Below are positions 34,264-43,835 of a stretch of 64,000 nt of DNA, in pieces. The notes beneath the pieces are model-generated. The model was not told the origin of the DNA and did not search any database. It was given only the letters and a program-made list of their open reading frames with translations. The first letter of the stretch is position 1. Each line of letters opens with the position of its first letter. This DNA is from Paenibacillus lupini. GTDB taxonomy: Bacteria > Bacillota > Bacilli > Paenibacillales > Paenibacillaceae. Made by a program: the position numbers and the translations under genes. The DNA is taken from positions 868,001-932,000 of the forward strand of contig NZ_JAASRW010000001.1 in the NCBI RefSeq assembly GCF_011761355.1, written 5' to 3'.

Positions 34264-35471
34264 GTGAGGGAGAAAAAAACCTTTTATTTGCTGGCACCAT
34301 GCTTCACGGATGCACTCTTAACGAAGGATGTAGGCATTATCCCATATATCATGCAGAAGTATTATGGTTATAAAGCAGTATATGTCACCTATAGAAATAG
34401 CGATGGATACATGGACTGGCCTTCCCTTGATATGTTCGAAGAGGAGGTTGAATTTGATTATCTGGAAGCAGCATTCACTTATCATCCGGATAACGCTATT
34501 GAGACGATATTTGGCGCCAATGTTCAGGATTGCAGCAACGACTTGGTTCAATACATAGAGGATCATGCAGCACATATCGAGGTGTTATTCTTATTTGGGT
34601 TTTATCCGTTTTATTCTGAGGCGGTTGATCGATACAAGAAGCTTAATCCTGCCGGTAAGGTTTACTTAAAGCTGGACGCCAATATTCATTGGATTAATCG
34701 GACTCCATTAACTGATTTTTTTATCCATTTCCTTCGTAATTGCGATTTGATTAGTACTGAATCCATGATCGAATATATCAGGAGGAGATGGTCTGTTCCT
34801 ATTTGTTATATTCCGAATGGATATTATTCTTTTGGCTTTGAATCCGAATCCATTATTCCATTTGAACATAAAGAGGATCGATTCTCACTGTTGGTCGTAT
34901 TGGAAATCATGCAAAGGCTAGCGATCAATTATTAGAAGCATTTAAGATGGCTGTTCCTTTTATTCCTGTTAGCTGGAAACTTGCTCTGGTGGGGAAGGTG
35001 GATGAGTTATTTCGACCTTATTTGAATGATTTTCTACAAGCCAATCCTGAGCTTGAGGGCAGGATCATTCAAACCGGATTTATTCAAGATAAAGAACAGC
35101 TTCAGAATTGGTATCGAAGAGCGAAAATTTTTGTGCTCCCCTCCTTATATGAAGCTTCTGCCCATGTAGTATCTGAGGCAAAAACCTTTGGTTGCTATCT
35201 TATTACTTCAGATATAGAGTCCAGCCGGGAAGCCATAACCAAGCATGAACGAAGATTTGATCTGGTGGATGAATCGTTTAAAATCGCAAATCGTCATTTG
35301 GACTATGGATCGGTGCATGCAGTTGGTGATTATATGGAATTAGCGCATCGAATGATCGAAGCATGTAATAATCAGGAACGGCTAAAAGACGTATGTTACA
35401 GCACGCAGCAAGATGCCAGGGAGCACTTCGACTGGGTGAAGTTATGCGGCGAAATAAATACTTTATTATGA
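34264..35471 (+). pseudogene. Frameshifted glycosyltransferase (GT4-like) gene
   Basis: The 5' part starts at the GTG at 34264 behind GGGGGG and runs in one frame to about 34884. From 34887 a second frame continues without overlap of content (TVGRIGNHAKASDQLLEAF), through WYRRAKIFVLPSLYEASAHV and VSEAKTFGCYLITSDIESSR to 35471. The E-A-x-x-x-V-x-E-A segment is the nucleotide-sugar-binding motif of GT4 enzymes. A one-base indel near 34885 in a C/T-rich stretch explains the break. Either a recent pseudogene or a sequencing error; repaired, it is about 400 aa, a normal GT length. Confidence 0.75.
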
Positions 35472-35527
35472 ACACGTGGTAAGATAGGTAGAAATATTGC
35501 GGGCTAGACAAAGGAGTATGTTTAATC

Positions 35528-36433
35528 TTGGATGATAAGGACGCGGCAATCTTACAGTACGTGGCCGAAGAGCAAAGCTTGACCAAGGCAGCAGAGAGGC
35601 TGTATATGACGCAGCCGGCGTTATCTTACCGTATTCAGCAAATGGAGCGGGAGTTTGGCGTCCCCATCATCGTGAAGCACACGAAAGGAACGCACTTGAC
35701 GCCGGAGGGCGAGGCACTTGCCGCTTATGCCAGGAAAATGCGGGATGAGCTTAACGCGATGAAAGATTATCTTGTGAATATGCGAAGTAGTGTGAAAGGA
35801 ACGCTGCGACTTGGCGTAGCCAGCTATTATGGACTTTATAAGCTTCCGCCATTGCTCCGGAAATTCAGAGATCTGTATCCTGAGGTACAATTCAGTGTGA
35901 CATGTGCACTCAGCTCCGAAATTATCGAACTGTTGTCTGAGCAGGAGATCCACGTCGGTATCGTCCGAGGAGATTATCATTGGCTGGAAGCGCAGCATTT
36001 ACTGCATGATGAGCCGATCTGCCTCATTTCCCGAGAGCCGATTCAATTGGAGGAGCTGCCAAGGCTGCCTCAAATTCATTACAGTGCACCAAAGGCGAAA
36101 GCCGTCCGCCAAGCGGCGACAACATTTGATCATACGATTCAAGGCTGGTGGCATGAGCATTACAGCACACCTCCTGTGATTGCGATGCAGGTGGACGCAT
36201 ATGAGACTTGTAAGGAAATGGTGAAACAAGGTCTCGGATATTCGATTATTCCTGGGGTGTTCGTGACACCGGAGGATGAACTATATACCATGGAGCTCAA
36301 ATTGAAAAATGGAGAAGCAATCCGCCGGAATACGTGGATGCTGTACCGGGAACATTCCCGTGAGCTTGCAATCGTGGATCGATTCGTGGCTTTTATGAAG
36401 ACGGAACAACCAGGAAGTCCTGCAGAAGCCTAA
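35528..36433 (+). CDS. LysR-family transcriptional regulator
   Basis: 301 aa, TTG start at 35528. The N-terminal winged helix (LQYVAEEQSLTKAAERLYMT, then QPALSYRIQQMEREFG) and a LysR substrate-binding domain from about residue 90 are complete. It lies upstream of and parallel to the M20 hydrolase, carrier and dehydratase genes and is the obvious candidate regulator for them. The inducer is unknown. A terminator at 36425 separates it from them. Confidence 0.9.
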   Translation: MDDKDAAILQYVAEEQSLTKAAERLYMTQPALSYRIQQMEREFGVPIIVKHTKGTHLTPEGEALAAYARKMRDELNAMKDYLVNMRSSVKGTLRLGVASYYGLYKLPPLLRKFRDLYPEVQFSVTCALSSEIIELLSEQEIHVGIVRGDYHWLEAQHLLHDEPICLISREPIQLEELPRLPQIHYSAPKAKAVRQAATTFDHTIQGWWHEHYSTPPVIAMQVDAYETCKEMVKQGLGYSIIPGVFVTPEDELYTMELKLKNGEAIRRNTWMLYREHSRELAIVDRFVAFMKTEQPGSPAEA

Positions 36434-36450
36434 TGCAGGGCTTCTTTTTT
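36425..36450 (+). terminator. Intrinsic terminator of the lysR gene
   Basis: GAAGCC/GGCTTC stem overlapping the last codons, followed by seven T. Confidence 0.7.
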
Positions 36451-36596
36451 TGTTTGAAATTCAAATACAAGGGCCATAAAAAATCTTAAGGTGCATCCCA
36501 AAAAACAATTAATTGTACTTATCGGGACTATTTCCTTATTATTTGATACATATTGATGCATAAATATACGGGTTGAAACGAATAGGTGGGATAATC

Positions 36597-37796
36597 ATGA
36601 ACAAGCAACAAGACAAAGAAATGAAACTTCAAATCGCGCAAGCAGTTGACGCACGTGACAGGCAGCTGCGGGAGCTTTCACTAAACATACATGCAAATCC
36701 GGAGCTTAGCTTTCACGAACATAAAGCACAACAATGGCTGACCGAGCCGCTGATTGAAGCCGGATTTACGGTAGAGAAGGGGATCTCTGGATTAGAAACC
36801 TCCTTCCGTGCAACCTGGGAAGGAACGGCTGGCGGACCAACAATCGCGCTGCTGGCCGAATACGATGCACTTCCGGGACTAGGTCATGGATGCGGGCATA
36901 GCCTCATTGGTACAGCGGCAGTTGGAGCGGCTTTGGCACTGAAGGATACTTATCCTGAGCTGCCAGGTAAAATCATCGTTCTGGGTACACCTGCTGAAGA
37001 AGAGGGCGGCGGCAAAATTATCATGTGCAATGATGGCGTCTTTGACGAGATTGACGCGGCTATGATGGTCCATCCTCAAAACAAAACGATGGTGCTTCGA
37101 GGGGCTTTGGCCTGTGTAGATGCCACGTTTACGTTCCACGGAAGACAAGCCCATGCTTCTTCTTCGCCTGAAAAAGGAATCAGTGCGCTCGATGCACTTG
37201 TTAATGCTTATGTAGCGATTAATTCACTGCGGCAGTATATGAAGGAAGATGTGCGGATCCACGGCATTATTACAAGAGGCGGAGACGCGCCAAATGTAGT
37301 GCCGGAGCTAACAGAAGCGGTGTTTATTTTGAGAGCATCTACCGTAGATGAGCTTGAGATCGTTAGAGAAAAGGTATATCGTGCGGTTCGTTGTGCGGCA
37401 GAAGGCGTAGGCGCAACCGTTGATATTAACGAAGGGTTGATTTATGCCGAGCGGAACAACAATAAAGAGTTAGCCGGTCTATTTGCCCGCAATCTGGAAG
37501 AGGAGCTTGGACTTGAGGTTTGTGATCCGCCGCAAAAAGGTGGGGTTGGATCATCGGACATTGGCAATGTCAGTCAAGTGACCGCAGTCATCCATCCGTA
37601 CATCAGACTTGGAGACGCGACTACTCATACGCCTGAATTCGCAGCATTGGCAGGTTCAGAGGAAGGTATGACTCAGTTGAATTATGCGGCCAAAGCGCTG
37701 GCTATGACCGTTTATGACCTTTGCACTGACCGCGATGCGATGAAGCTCGTGCGAGATGAATTCGAAGAGTGGAAGAAACAAAAAAATGGGGGATAA
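36597..37796 (+). CDS. M20-family amidohydrolase (AbgB/HipO-like)
   Basis: About 399 aa from the ATG at 36597 (AGGTGGG upstream). Metal-binding sequences of M20D amidohydrolases are visible: AEYDALPGLGHGCGHSLIGT, TPAEEEGGGK and the MMVHPQNK lid region. The later GGVGSSDIGNVSQVTAVIHP, including SSDxGNVS, is typical of aminobenzoyl-glutamate/N-acyl amino acid hydrolases. It cleaves an amide bond in an imported N-acyl compound. It overlaps the ribosome-binding region of the carrier gene, implying uptake and hydrolysis are coupled. Confidence 0.9.
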   Translation: MNKQQDKEMKLQIAQAVDARDRQLRELSLNIHANPELSFHEHKAQQWLTEPLIEAGFTVEKGISGLETSFRATWEGTAGGPTIALLAEYDALPGLGHGCGHSLIGTAAVGAALALKDTYPELPGKIIVLGTPAEEEGGGKIIMCNDGVFDEIDAAMMVHPQNKTMVLRGALACVDATFTFHGRQAHASSSPEKGISALDALVNAYVAINSLRQYMKEDVRIHGIITRGGDAPNVVPELTEAVFILRASTVDELEIVREKVYRAVRCAAEGVGATVDINEGLIYAERNNNKELAGLFARNLEEELGLEVCDPPQKGGVGSSDIGNVSQVTAVIHPYIRLGDATTHTPEFAALAGSEEGMTQLNYAAKALAMTVYDLCTDRDAMKLVRDEFEEWKKQKNGG

Positions 37797-37800
37797 GGCA

Positions 37801-39210
37801 ATGAACGACTCGACTAAATCAACATCCCGCAAGTGGTTTAAGATGCCTCATACGTATGTTATTCTTATTTTCCTTGTTCTAGTGGCAGCAGCTCTGACTT
37901 ATGTAGTCCCTGCAGGTGAATTTGATCGGGTAGAGGATGCTGCGACTGGTAAAACGTTAGTTGTACCTAATTCTTATCATGAGGTAGAATCCAATCCCGT
38001 TGGTATCTTCAGTATTCCTAAGTTAATCGTGCATGGACTGATTGACTCCGCGGACGTTGTGTTTTTCATCCTCATTATCGGGGGAACATTTGAGATTATC
38101 TCTTCCACGGGGACGATCGAAGCAATCACAGGGCGGGTAGCTAGAAACTTCTCGAATAAAGGCAGATGGGTCATCCCGATCTTTATCATGCTGTTCTCTA
38201 TCGCTGGGTTCACGATGGGTATGTCGACGGAAGTTATGGTATTCGTACCAATTGGGATAGCAGTAGCGAGGGCACTCGGGTTCGATGCACTGACTGGTAC
38301 AGCGATGGTCTCACTTGGTGCTTCATGTGGTTTTACGGCCGGAATTTTGAATCCGTTCAACGTAGGACTTGCCCAATCTATTGCTGAGGTTCCCATGTTC
38401 TCAGGAGCATGGCTGAGAGTGATTTTGCTCATCTGCCTTATCGCGGTTACAAGTTTGTATATCATTCGTTACGCTGGCAAGGTGCGTGCGAATCCTGAGA
38501 AAAGTCTCGTTGTTGATCTCGAACGTGAAGTGGAATCAAAAGAACTCGATTTGACTAAGCTGCCACGCATGCAGGTGAAGCATTATTTGACGATTATCGT
38601 CATCATTGCAGGCTTTGCAACACTTGTCTGGGGTGTATCCAAGAAAGATTGGTGGATGGAAGAACTGGCCGCGTTATTCTTGACGATGGGTATCGTGAGT
38701 GGTTTTTGTGCTGGGTATGGACCAAGCCGAGTCGCTACGGAATTCGTTAAGGGAGCTAAAGCGATTACTTACGGAGCGTTGATTATTGGCTTTGCACGCG
38801 GAATCATGGTCGTCCTGGATCAAGGCAGCGTCATCGATTCCATTGTAAATGGCTTATCCGTCTTGGTTGGCGAGCTTCCAGGACCGGTGCAAGTGCTTGG
38901 TATGTATCTGTTCCAGAACGTCATGAACATCTTCATTACATCAGGTACAGGTATGGCTGTAACAACGATGCCAATCATGGTGCCGCTGGCAGATATTATT
39001 GGCGTTACACGTCAAACCACGGTACTAGCCTTCCAATTAGGTGATGGCTTCTCGAATATGATTTTGCCGACATCCTCGGCACTGATGGGCAGTCTGGCTG
39101 TATCCGGCATTCCGTATCAGAAGTGGGTCAAGTTTTTCTGGCCGCTCATGCTGATGTGGATTGTAATCGGAGCTGTTCTGATGGTTGTAGCTCATATGAT
39201 TAACTATTAG
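37801..39210 (+). CDS. YfcC-family carrier (C4-dicarboxylate / basic amino acid type)
   Basis: 469 aa with about 11-12 membrane helices. MPHTYVILIFLVLVAAALTY, then YVVPAGEFDR, and the later FTMGMSTEVMVFVPIGIAVA and SCGFTAGILNPFNVGLAQ are the signatures of the YfcC/AbgT-like carriers. ATG at 37801 follows GGGGGATAAGG, 4 bases after the M20 stop. It likely imports the peptide-like or N-acyl substrate of the M20 enzyme. A terminator follows at 39226. Confidence 0.85.
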   Translation: MNDSTKSTSRKWFKMPHTYVILIFLVLVAAALTYVVPAGEFDRVEDAATGKTLVVPNSYHEVESNPVGIFSIPKLIVHGLIDSADVVFFILIIGGTFEIISSTGTIEAITGRVARNFSNKGRWVIPIFIMLFSIAGFTMGMSTEVMVFVPIGIAVARALGFDALTGTAMVSLGASCGFTAGILNPFNVGLAQSIAEVPMFSGAWLRVILLICLIAVTSLYIIRYAGKVRANPEKSLVVDLEREVESKELDLTKLPRMQVKHYLTIIVIIAGFATLVWGVSKKDWWMEELAALFLTMGIVSGFCAGYGPSRVATEFVKGAKAITYGALIIGFARGIMVVLDQGSVIDSIVNGLSVLVGELPGPVQVLGMYLFQNVMNIFITSGTGMAVTTMPIMVPLADIIGVTRQTTVLAFQLGDGFSNMILPTSSALMGSLAVSGIPYQKWVKFFWPLMLMWIVIGAVLMVVAHMINY

Positions 39211-39225
39211 TTCGATCTTTCTAAT

Positions 39226-39259
39226 AAAACGTGCCGTCCAGCTGGATGGCGCGTTTTTT
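39226..39259 (+). terminator. Intrinsic terminator
   Basis: AAAACGTGCCGTCC pairs with GGATGGCGCGTTTT (mismatches near the centre), then a T-run. Confidence 0.7.
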
Positions 39260-39369
39260 GATTGTGGCAGGTTCCGTGGACATGATATGCTTTTCTAGGA
39301 GTCTATTGATTTTATGATGGAATAAGATGCTGTGCATGATTTGAACAATTCATTTTCCTGGAGGCTATT

Positions 39370-40518
39370 ATGAAAATTCAAAGCTATGAACTGTTCCAAG
39401 TACCGCCGCGTTGGCTGTTTCTGAAAATTCAAACGGATGAAGGATTAGTAGGCTGGGGCGAGCCTATCGTTGAAGGACGCGCTGAAACGGTAAAGGCTTG
39501 TGTTCATGAATTAATGGAGTATTTGATCGGCAAAGATCCCCTGCGGATTGAAGATCATTGGTCAATGATGTATCGATCAGGGTTTTATCGGGGCGGCGCC
39601 ATTATTATGAGTGCCATTGCTGGCATTGACCAGGCACTCTGGGATATTAAAGGTAAGTTTTATAATGCACCTGTTTATCAGTTGCTTGGTGGAGCTTGCC
39701 GGGATACTATGCGAGTTTACTCCTGGATTGGCGGGGACCGGCCGACTGAAGTTGCGGAAGAAGCGAGAAAAGTTGTAGCAGCCGGATTTACCGCAGTTAA
39801 AATGAATGGGACGGAAGAGCTGCAGTATATCGATTCTTATGACAAAATTGACGCAGCTGTCGCTAGGATTGCAGCTGTTCGGGAAGCATGCGGTTCCTCG
39901 ATCGGAATTGGCATCGATTTCCACGGACGTGTACATAAGCCAATGGCCAAGATTCTTGCCAAGGAGCTGGAGCCGTTCCGTCCGATGTTCATCGAAGAAC
40001 CAGTTCTGTCCGAGAACAACGAAGCCTTGAAGGAGCTTGCTAAGCATACCTCGATTCCTATTGCAACCGGTGAAAGAATGTTCTCGCGCTGGGATTTCAA
40101 GCAGCTTCTTAGCGATGGGGCAGTCGATATTATTCAGCCTGACTTATCTCATGCAGGCGGTATCACAGAGTGTAAGAAAATAGCATCGATGGCCGAAGCT
40201 TATGATGTTGCGTTAGCACCTCATTGTCCATTAGGCCCGATCGCCCTTGCAGCATGCCTGCAGGTTGATGCGACAGCGCATAATGCGTTCATTCAAGAGC
40301 AAAGCCTTGGTATTCACTACAATGAAACCAGTGATTTGCTTGATTATATAACGGATGCAACTGTTTTCGACTATAAAGATGGTCATGTTGCAATTCCGCA
40401 GGGTCCAGGTTTAGGGATTGAAATTAACGAAGAGTATGTGAGGAAGATGGCGGCCGTCGGACATAACTGGAGAAACCCCGTGTGGCGCCACAAAGACGGA
40501 AGCATTGCAGAATGGTAA
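39370..40518 (+). CDS. dgoD: D-galactonate dehydratase-like enolase-superfamily protein
   Basis: 382 aa, the DgoD length. Catalytic elements of the mandelate-racemase group are present: AVKMNG (Lys), [10 protein letters not shown] (metal Asp), MFIEEPVL (metal Glu), [13 protein letters not shown] (metal Glu), [12 protein letters not shown], and [19 protein letters not shown] (His). The last stretch and [12 protein letters not shown] are near-diagnostic for galactonate dehydratase, which makes 2-keto-3-deoxygalactonate. No matching kinase or aldolase lies nearby, so the actual aldonate is uncertain. Confidence 0.85.
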   Translation: MKIQSYELFQVPPRWLFLKIQTDEGLVGWGEPIVEGRAETVKACVHELMEYLIGKDPLRIEDHWSMMYRSGFYRGGAIIMSAIAGIDQALWDIKGKFYNAPVYQLLGGACRDTMRVYSWIGGDRPTEVAEEARKVVAAGFTAVKMNGTEELQYIDSYDKIDAAVARIAAVREACGSSIGIGIDFHGRVHKPMAKILAKELEPFRPMFIEEPVLSENNEALKELAKHTSIPIATGERMFSRWDFKQLLSDGAVDIIQPDLSHAGGITECKKIASMAEAYDVALAPHCPLGPIALAACLQVDATAHNAFIQEQSLGIHYNETSDLLDYITDATVFDYKDGHVAIPQGPGLGIEINEEYVRKMAAVGHNWRNPVWRHKDGSIAEW

Positions 40519-40539
40519 TTGAATAGCAGCTGGAACGTG

Positions 40540-40576
40540 GAGGAGGCCCCAATTTTTGATTGGGACCTCCTCTTTT
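40540..40576. terminator. Bidirectional terminator
   Basis: A 13-bp stem with one mismatch (GAGGAGGCCCCAA / TTGGGACCTCCTC) between the convergent dgoD-like and gntR genes. Confidence 0.8.
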
Positions 40577-40593
40577 ATGTTAAATTGGGGGAG

Positions 40594-40959
40594 TTAATAA
40601 ATCTTCTTTAACAGCTCTACGACTTCCTCAATCGAAAGGCCAAAGGATTTGTAGTAGGAAGCATCACTAACCATCTGCTTTAAGACCGTTTCGTTACGTA
40701 TTTGTAATATCTCATCGGGTGAGAATTCGGCTACAAAACAACCCTTCCCCGTTACGGTATTGATTAAGCCGCATCTTTCAAGTTCTTCCCAAGCTTTTTT
40801 CACGGTAATAATACTCACACGCAGCTCTTGGGCGGCTTGACGGATAGGGGGGAGACAATAGCCGCTTTCTAACTCGCCTTTTAGAATTTGAGCACTGATT
40901 TGTTCGAATAGCTGCTGATAGATCGGTTTATCAGACGAATTCGAAATAGCTACATTCAT
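40594..40959 (-). CDS. GntR-family regulator (YtrA subfamily)
   Basis: 121 aa. The N-terminal winged helix is NSSDKPIYQQLFEQISAQIL and GYCLPPIRQAAQELRVSIIT VKKAWEELE; the short C-terminal tail without a large effector domain is typical of the YtrA subfamily, which is usually co-transcribed with the ABC transporter it represses. It overlaps the stop of the permease gene by one base and closes the operon. Confidence 0.9.
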   Translation of the reverse strand: MNVAISNSSDKPIYQQLFEQISAQILKGELESGYCLPPIRQAAQELRVSIITVKKAWEELERCGLINTVTGKGCFVAEFSPDEILQIRNETVLKQMVSDASYYKSFGLSIEEVVELLKKIY

Positions 40960-41612
40960 TATATCTCCACTTTCGGGAATCGTTTAATCGCAACTCGGTA
41001 AGCTATCATGGTGAATGCAATAAATATAGCAATTCCAACAATGAGGATGGATGCTTGAAGGGCCATATTGTCCAGACCATCACCATAAAAAATATCATGC
41101 AAAAATGGGCTCTGGATCCCTAACCATTGTGCAACTCCGGCAAATAGCATAGCGGCCCCAACTGCCACGAATATCGCCTCGCCATATTTATAAGCTGTTT
41201 TATAAAACTTGGCTATAAAGATAATGTTGAAGATACCAAACATGACAAAACATAATCCCCAGAACCCCATATGTGGTTCGAAGAAATAGTAGGTGATATT
41301 CGAGTATAATCCGTTACTGATCATACCAAAGATCATTGCAATGACGATATGCATGAGTTCGAGGATGACTATCACATACACTTTTGCTTTCACAATATCT
41401 TTTTTTGTTACAGGCAGCATGAAGGTAAACATCAAATCATTCTGCGATCTAAACCCGGCAAACATATTGGGTATCGTGATCCAGCAAAAATATAGAAGGA
41501 CAATAAAATAAATCCAGCCAGGAACAAACATTAGAGCTCCTGTCAGAACAGGCATAATTAAAAATGTGGGAAGTACGCCTATTTTAAACTCCTTTATCAA
41601 CAAATTATACAT
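40959..41612 (-). CDS. ABC-2 type membrane protein (permease)
   Basis: 217 aa with six predicted membrane helices and no enzyme motif. Its start overlaps the end of the ATPase gene and its stop overlaps the gntR start, a fully coupled ATPase-permease-regulator operon. Comparable units (YtrABC-like) export peptides or antibiotics or sense cell-wall stress. Substrate unknown. Confidence 0.8.
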   Translation of the reverse strand: MYNLLIKEFKIGVLPTFLIMPVLTGALMFVPGWIYFIVLLYFCWITIPNMFAGFRSQNDLMFTFMLPVTKKDIVKAKVYVIVILELMHIVIAMIFGMISNGLYSNITYYFFEPHMGFWGLCFVMFGIFNIIFIAKFYKTAYKYGEAIFVAVGAAMLFAGVAQWLGIQSPFLHDIFYGDGLDNMALQASILIVGIAIFIAFTMIAYRVAIKRFPKVEI

Positions 41613-42459
41613 ACGAATCCTCCTTTTTCGAGAAATAAATCATAATTTCCTCGAGACTTGGTATGGCTGCATTAATCTCGGAAGATGGATCAAAGTCTTT
41701 GGAGTGGATTAAGCCTGTAAAGCCAAATGAATTTTTCTTATAGGAAATCAATTGATCTTTCACTTGTTCCAGCTGACTTTCTTTCCCGTTCAGCAGGCGA
41801 TAGGATTCAATGAATTCTTCTTTCTCCGAACTTTTTACAATCTGGCCATTTACGATAAAGGTGATATAATCCGCGCATTTCTCCAGGTCAGATGTAATGT
41901 GAGTAGAGAATAGAATGCTGACTTCACCATCAACAACGAGCTCTTGGAAAATCTCCAATAAATTATCTCTTGCGACCGGATCAAGACCGCTTGTTGGTTC
42001 ATCAAGAACGAGAAGCTTAGCACCATGAGATAAGGCTAGGGCTAAGTTGTACTTCACTTTCATACCTGTCGACAATTCAGCAATTTTTTTATTCTCATCT
42101 AATTTGAATCTTCTCAGGTAGTTGTAGTACGTTTCATCATTCCAATTCTTATAAAACTTCTTAATCACATCGGTCAAGGTTTTGATTTTGCTTCGAGTAT
42201 AAAAATCGATATCGCCAAATGCGTATCCGATTTCTTGTTTTAGCTCGATTTCGTGTTCGGCAATATTTTTGCCCAGTATAAGGACCTCTCCGCTATCGAT
42301 ATGAAGCATATTCAAGATCGATTTGATTGTCGTTGTTTTACCTGCGCCATTGGCACCGATAAAACCCATGATATAACCCTTTTCTAGTTGGAACGAAACA
42401 TTTTGTAGCTGAAAATTTGGATAAGCTTTATTTAAATTTCTGATGTCTAATGCCAGCAT
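41605..42459 (-). CDS. ABC transporter ATP-binding protein
   Basis: 284 aa from the ATG at 42459 (GAGGAGG upstream). Walker A GANGAGKTTTI, Q-loop region EIGYAFGDID, signature LSTGMKVK (a variant of LSGGQ) and Walker B KLLVLDEPTSGLDP, then the switch His in FSTHITSDLE. These match EcsA/YtrB-type exporters. First gene of the operon with the ABC-2 permease and GntR regulator. Confidence 0.9.
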   Translation of the reverse strand: MLALDIRNLNKAYPNFQLQNVSFQLEKGYIMGFIGANGAGKTTTIKSILNMLHIDSGEVLILGKNIAEHEIELKQEIGYAFGDIDFYTRSKIKTLTDVIKKFYKNWNDETYYNYLRRFKLDENKKIAELSTGMKVKYNLALALSHGAKLLVLDEPTSGLDPVARDNLLEIFQELVVDGEVSILFSTHITSDLEKCADYITFIVNGQIVKSSEKEEFIESYRLLNGKESQLEQVKDQLISYKKNSFGFTGLIHSKDFDPSSEINAAIPSLEEIMIYFSKKEDSYV

Positions 42460-42477
42460 AACGTACCTCCTCGTTAA

Positions 42478-42528
42478 ATTGTGTATGATGTATATGCACA
42501 ATATATCACTTGAGGTTTTAGGAGTCAA
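42478..42528 (-). promoter_or_regulatory. ABC-permease-gntR promoter with inverted repeat
   Basis: On the minus strand TTGACT (42528-42523) and TATATT (42505-42500) are spaced by 17 bases. Overlapping the -10 and start region is ATTGTG-N13-CACAAT (42502-42478), a symmetric site suitable for a GntR dimer. This fits autorepression by the operon's own GntR. Confidence 0.65.
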
Positions 42529-42639
42529 TGTCTCAAACCATATCTTTACAAAAAAATGGAAACTTTATTAACTTCATGTGCGTCTAACTGATTAAATACA
42601 GATTGAAATAGAAAAGGTGTATACGATGAGGCTTAAAAT

Positions 42640-42658
42640 GATGTCATGAAATGACATC
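42640..42658. promoter_or_regulatory. Perfect palindrome GATGTCATGAAATGACATC
   Basis: Arms of 8 bases around GAA, 25 bases before the start of the small membrane gene. It could be an operator or a terminator without a T-run. Only the symmetry is certain. Confidence 0.4.
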
Positions 42659-42683
42659 GTTCCATACTAGGGGGTTAGTGAAC

Positions 42684-42905
42684 ATGCGTGAAAAGGATGA
42701 GGCACAGCCTATCGAGGAAAAAGCAGCATCGACAGTAACTTCATTTAATGATGTGACCGATCACTATCAGAAAATAATGGGTGTACCTGCCCAAAGAGCA
42801 GATTTAAACAGTATGCCTAAGGTTCTGCGATGGTTTGCGTATTTCTTCTATACTGTCTTAATCCTAGGTGCTTTATTATTCCTCATATCTTGGTTGATGC
42901 AATAA
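42684..42905 (+). CDS. Small tail-anchored membrane protein (73 aa)
   Basis: ATG at 42684 (GGGGG upstream; a GTG at 42678 is possible). An acidic soluble N-terminus (REKDEAQPIEEKAAS) is followed by one C-terminal helix (WFAYFFYTVLILGALLFLIS). No recognised family. Its stop lies 15 bases before the SDR start, and it probably shares a transcript with it. Confidence 0.6.
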   Translation: MREKDEAQPIEEKAASTVTSFNDVTDHYQKIMGVPAQRADLNSMPKVLRWFAYFFYTVLILGALLFLISWLMQ

Positions 42906-42919
42906 TGAAAGGAGCAACG

Positions 42920-43666
42920 ATGAAACACTTCATTATCACGGGGACCTCTAGAGGAATCGGAGAGGCCATCGCTTATCAACTGCGTTCATCAGGTCATTTT
43001 CTACATTGTATCTCTCGGGAGAGGAATACAGCTCTAATAAGCAACAGTGAGAATATGGCTTATTATGAGTTCGATCTGGTGCAAACCGATGCGATTGAAG
43101 CCCTAATGGAGAGGATATTCAGTCAAATTGATCAGTCCCAAGTAGAAGGGCTTTATCTCATCAATAACGCTTCGATGATCGCGCCAGTGGCCCCAATAGA
43201 TGCAGCAGATAGCAGTGAAATAACACGTAATATACAGGTGAATCTGATCGCTCCAATTCTTCTAACCTCTCTTTTTATTAAATATACAAGGGAATTAGCT
43301 GCTGAGAAGAGGGTTCTTAATATCTCTTCTGCATCTGCAAAAAATCTTCATCCAGGGATGAGTTTGTACTCTGCGGCTAAGGCTGGATTAGATGTTTTCA
43401 CCCAAAGTGTAGCACTTGAACAAAATAACTCAAATGCTCCAGTTAAGATTGTATCCATCTGGCCAGGTATGATTGACACCAGCTTGCAAAGTGAAGCTAG
43501 AAGCATGGACCGAGCTATGCTCCCGACAGTAGAGTTGTTTAAGCAGGTCATGGAATCAGGAATGCTGACTACACCTGAAGAAACGGCGAAACAGATCATT
43601 GCTTTTTTGTTTAAAGAAGATATAGAGCATGGAGAAGTTGTCGACATCTACGATTATTCAAAATGA
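42920..43666 (+). CDS. Short-chain dehydrogenase (benzil/sepiapterin reductase-like)
   Basis: 248 aa from the ATG at 42920 with AAAGGAG upstream. NADP-binding TGTSRGIGEAIAYQL, NNAS in place of NNAG, Ser strand LNISSASAKN and catalytic Y-SAAK (SLYSAAKAGLDVFTQ). Closest in feel to the B. subtilis YueD/benzil-reductase group. Substrate is a carbonyl compound, not identified. Downstream of the small membrane protein gene. Confidence 0.85.
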   Translation: MKHFIITGTSRGIGEAIAYQLRSSGHFLHCISRERNTALISNSENMAYYEFDLVQTDAIEALMERIFSQIDQSQVEGLYLINNASMIAPVAPIDAADSSEITRNIQVNLIAPILLTSLFIKYTRELAAEKRVLNISSASAKNLHPGMSLYSAAKAGLDVFTQSVALEQNNSNAPVKIVSIWPGMIDTSLQSEARSMDRAMLPTVELFKQVMESGMLTTPEETAKQIIAFLFKEDIEHGEVVDIYDYSK

Positions 43667-43727
43667 CATAAGAATTACAGCTAGCTATTGAATTACGGAA
43701 TAGTTTCTGGCAAAATAAAATCAAACG

Positions 43728-43802
43728 TTCAGTATGTGTAACTGGCGAGACGTGGAGTACCACGGTGGAGCACATACTTCATATGGCCGTTCGCCTGGGC
43801 AG
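43728..43802 (+). ncRNA. ZTP/ZMP (pfl) riboswitch aptamer upstream of folD
   Basis: The signature of the pfl motif is present: ACTGGCGAGACGTGGAGT in the first half and GGCCGTTCGCCTGGGCAG in the second, separated by a short variable stem. The pfl class senses the folate-stress alarmone ZMP/ZTP and is a regular leader of folD, glyA and purH genes. Here it stands about 60 bases before folD. A terminator hairpin immediately follows, so ligand binding would permit read-through. Confidence 0.85.
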
Positions 43803-43835
43803 AGGTAAGGAGATTTCTCCTTGCCTCTTTCTGTT
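43802..43835 (+). terminator. Riboswitch expression-platform terminator
   Basis: Stem GAGGTAAGGAG/CTCCTTGCCTC (43802-43812 with 43817-43827, one G-T pair) followed by TTTCTGTTTT, directly after the ZTP aptamer. Consistent with ligand-controlled termination. Confidence 0.75.
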
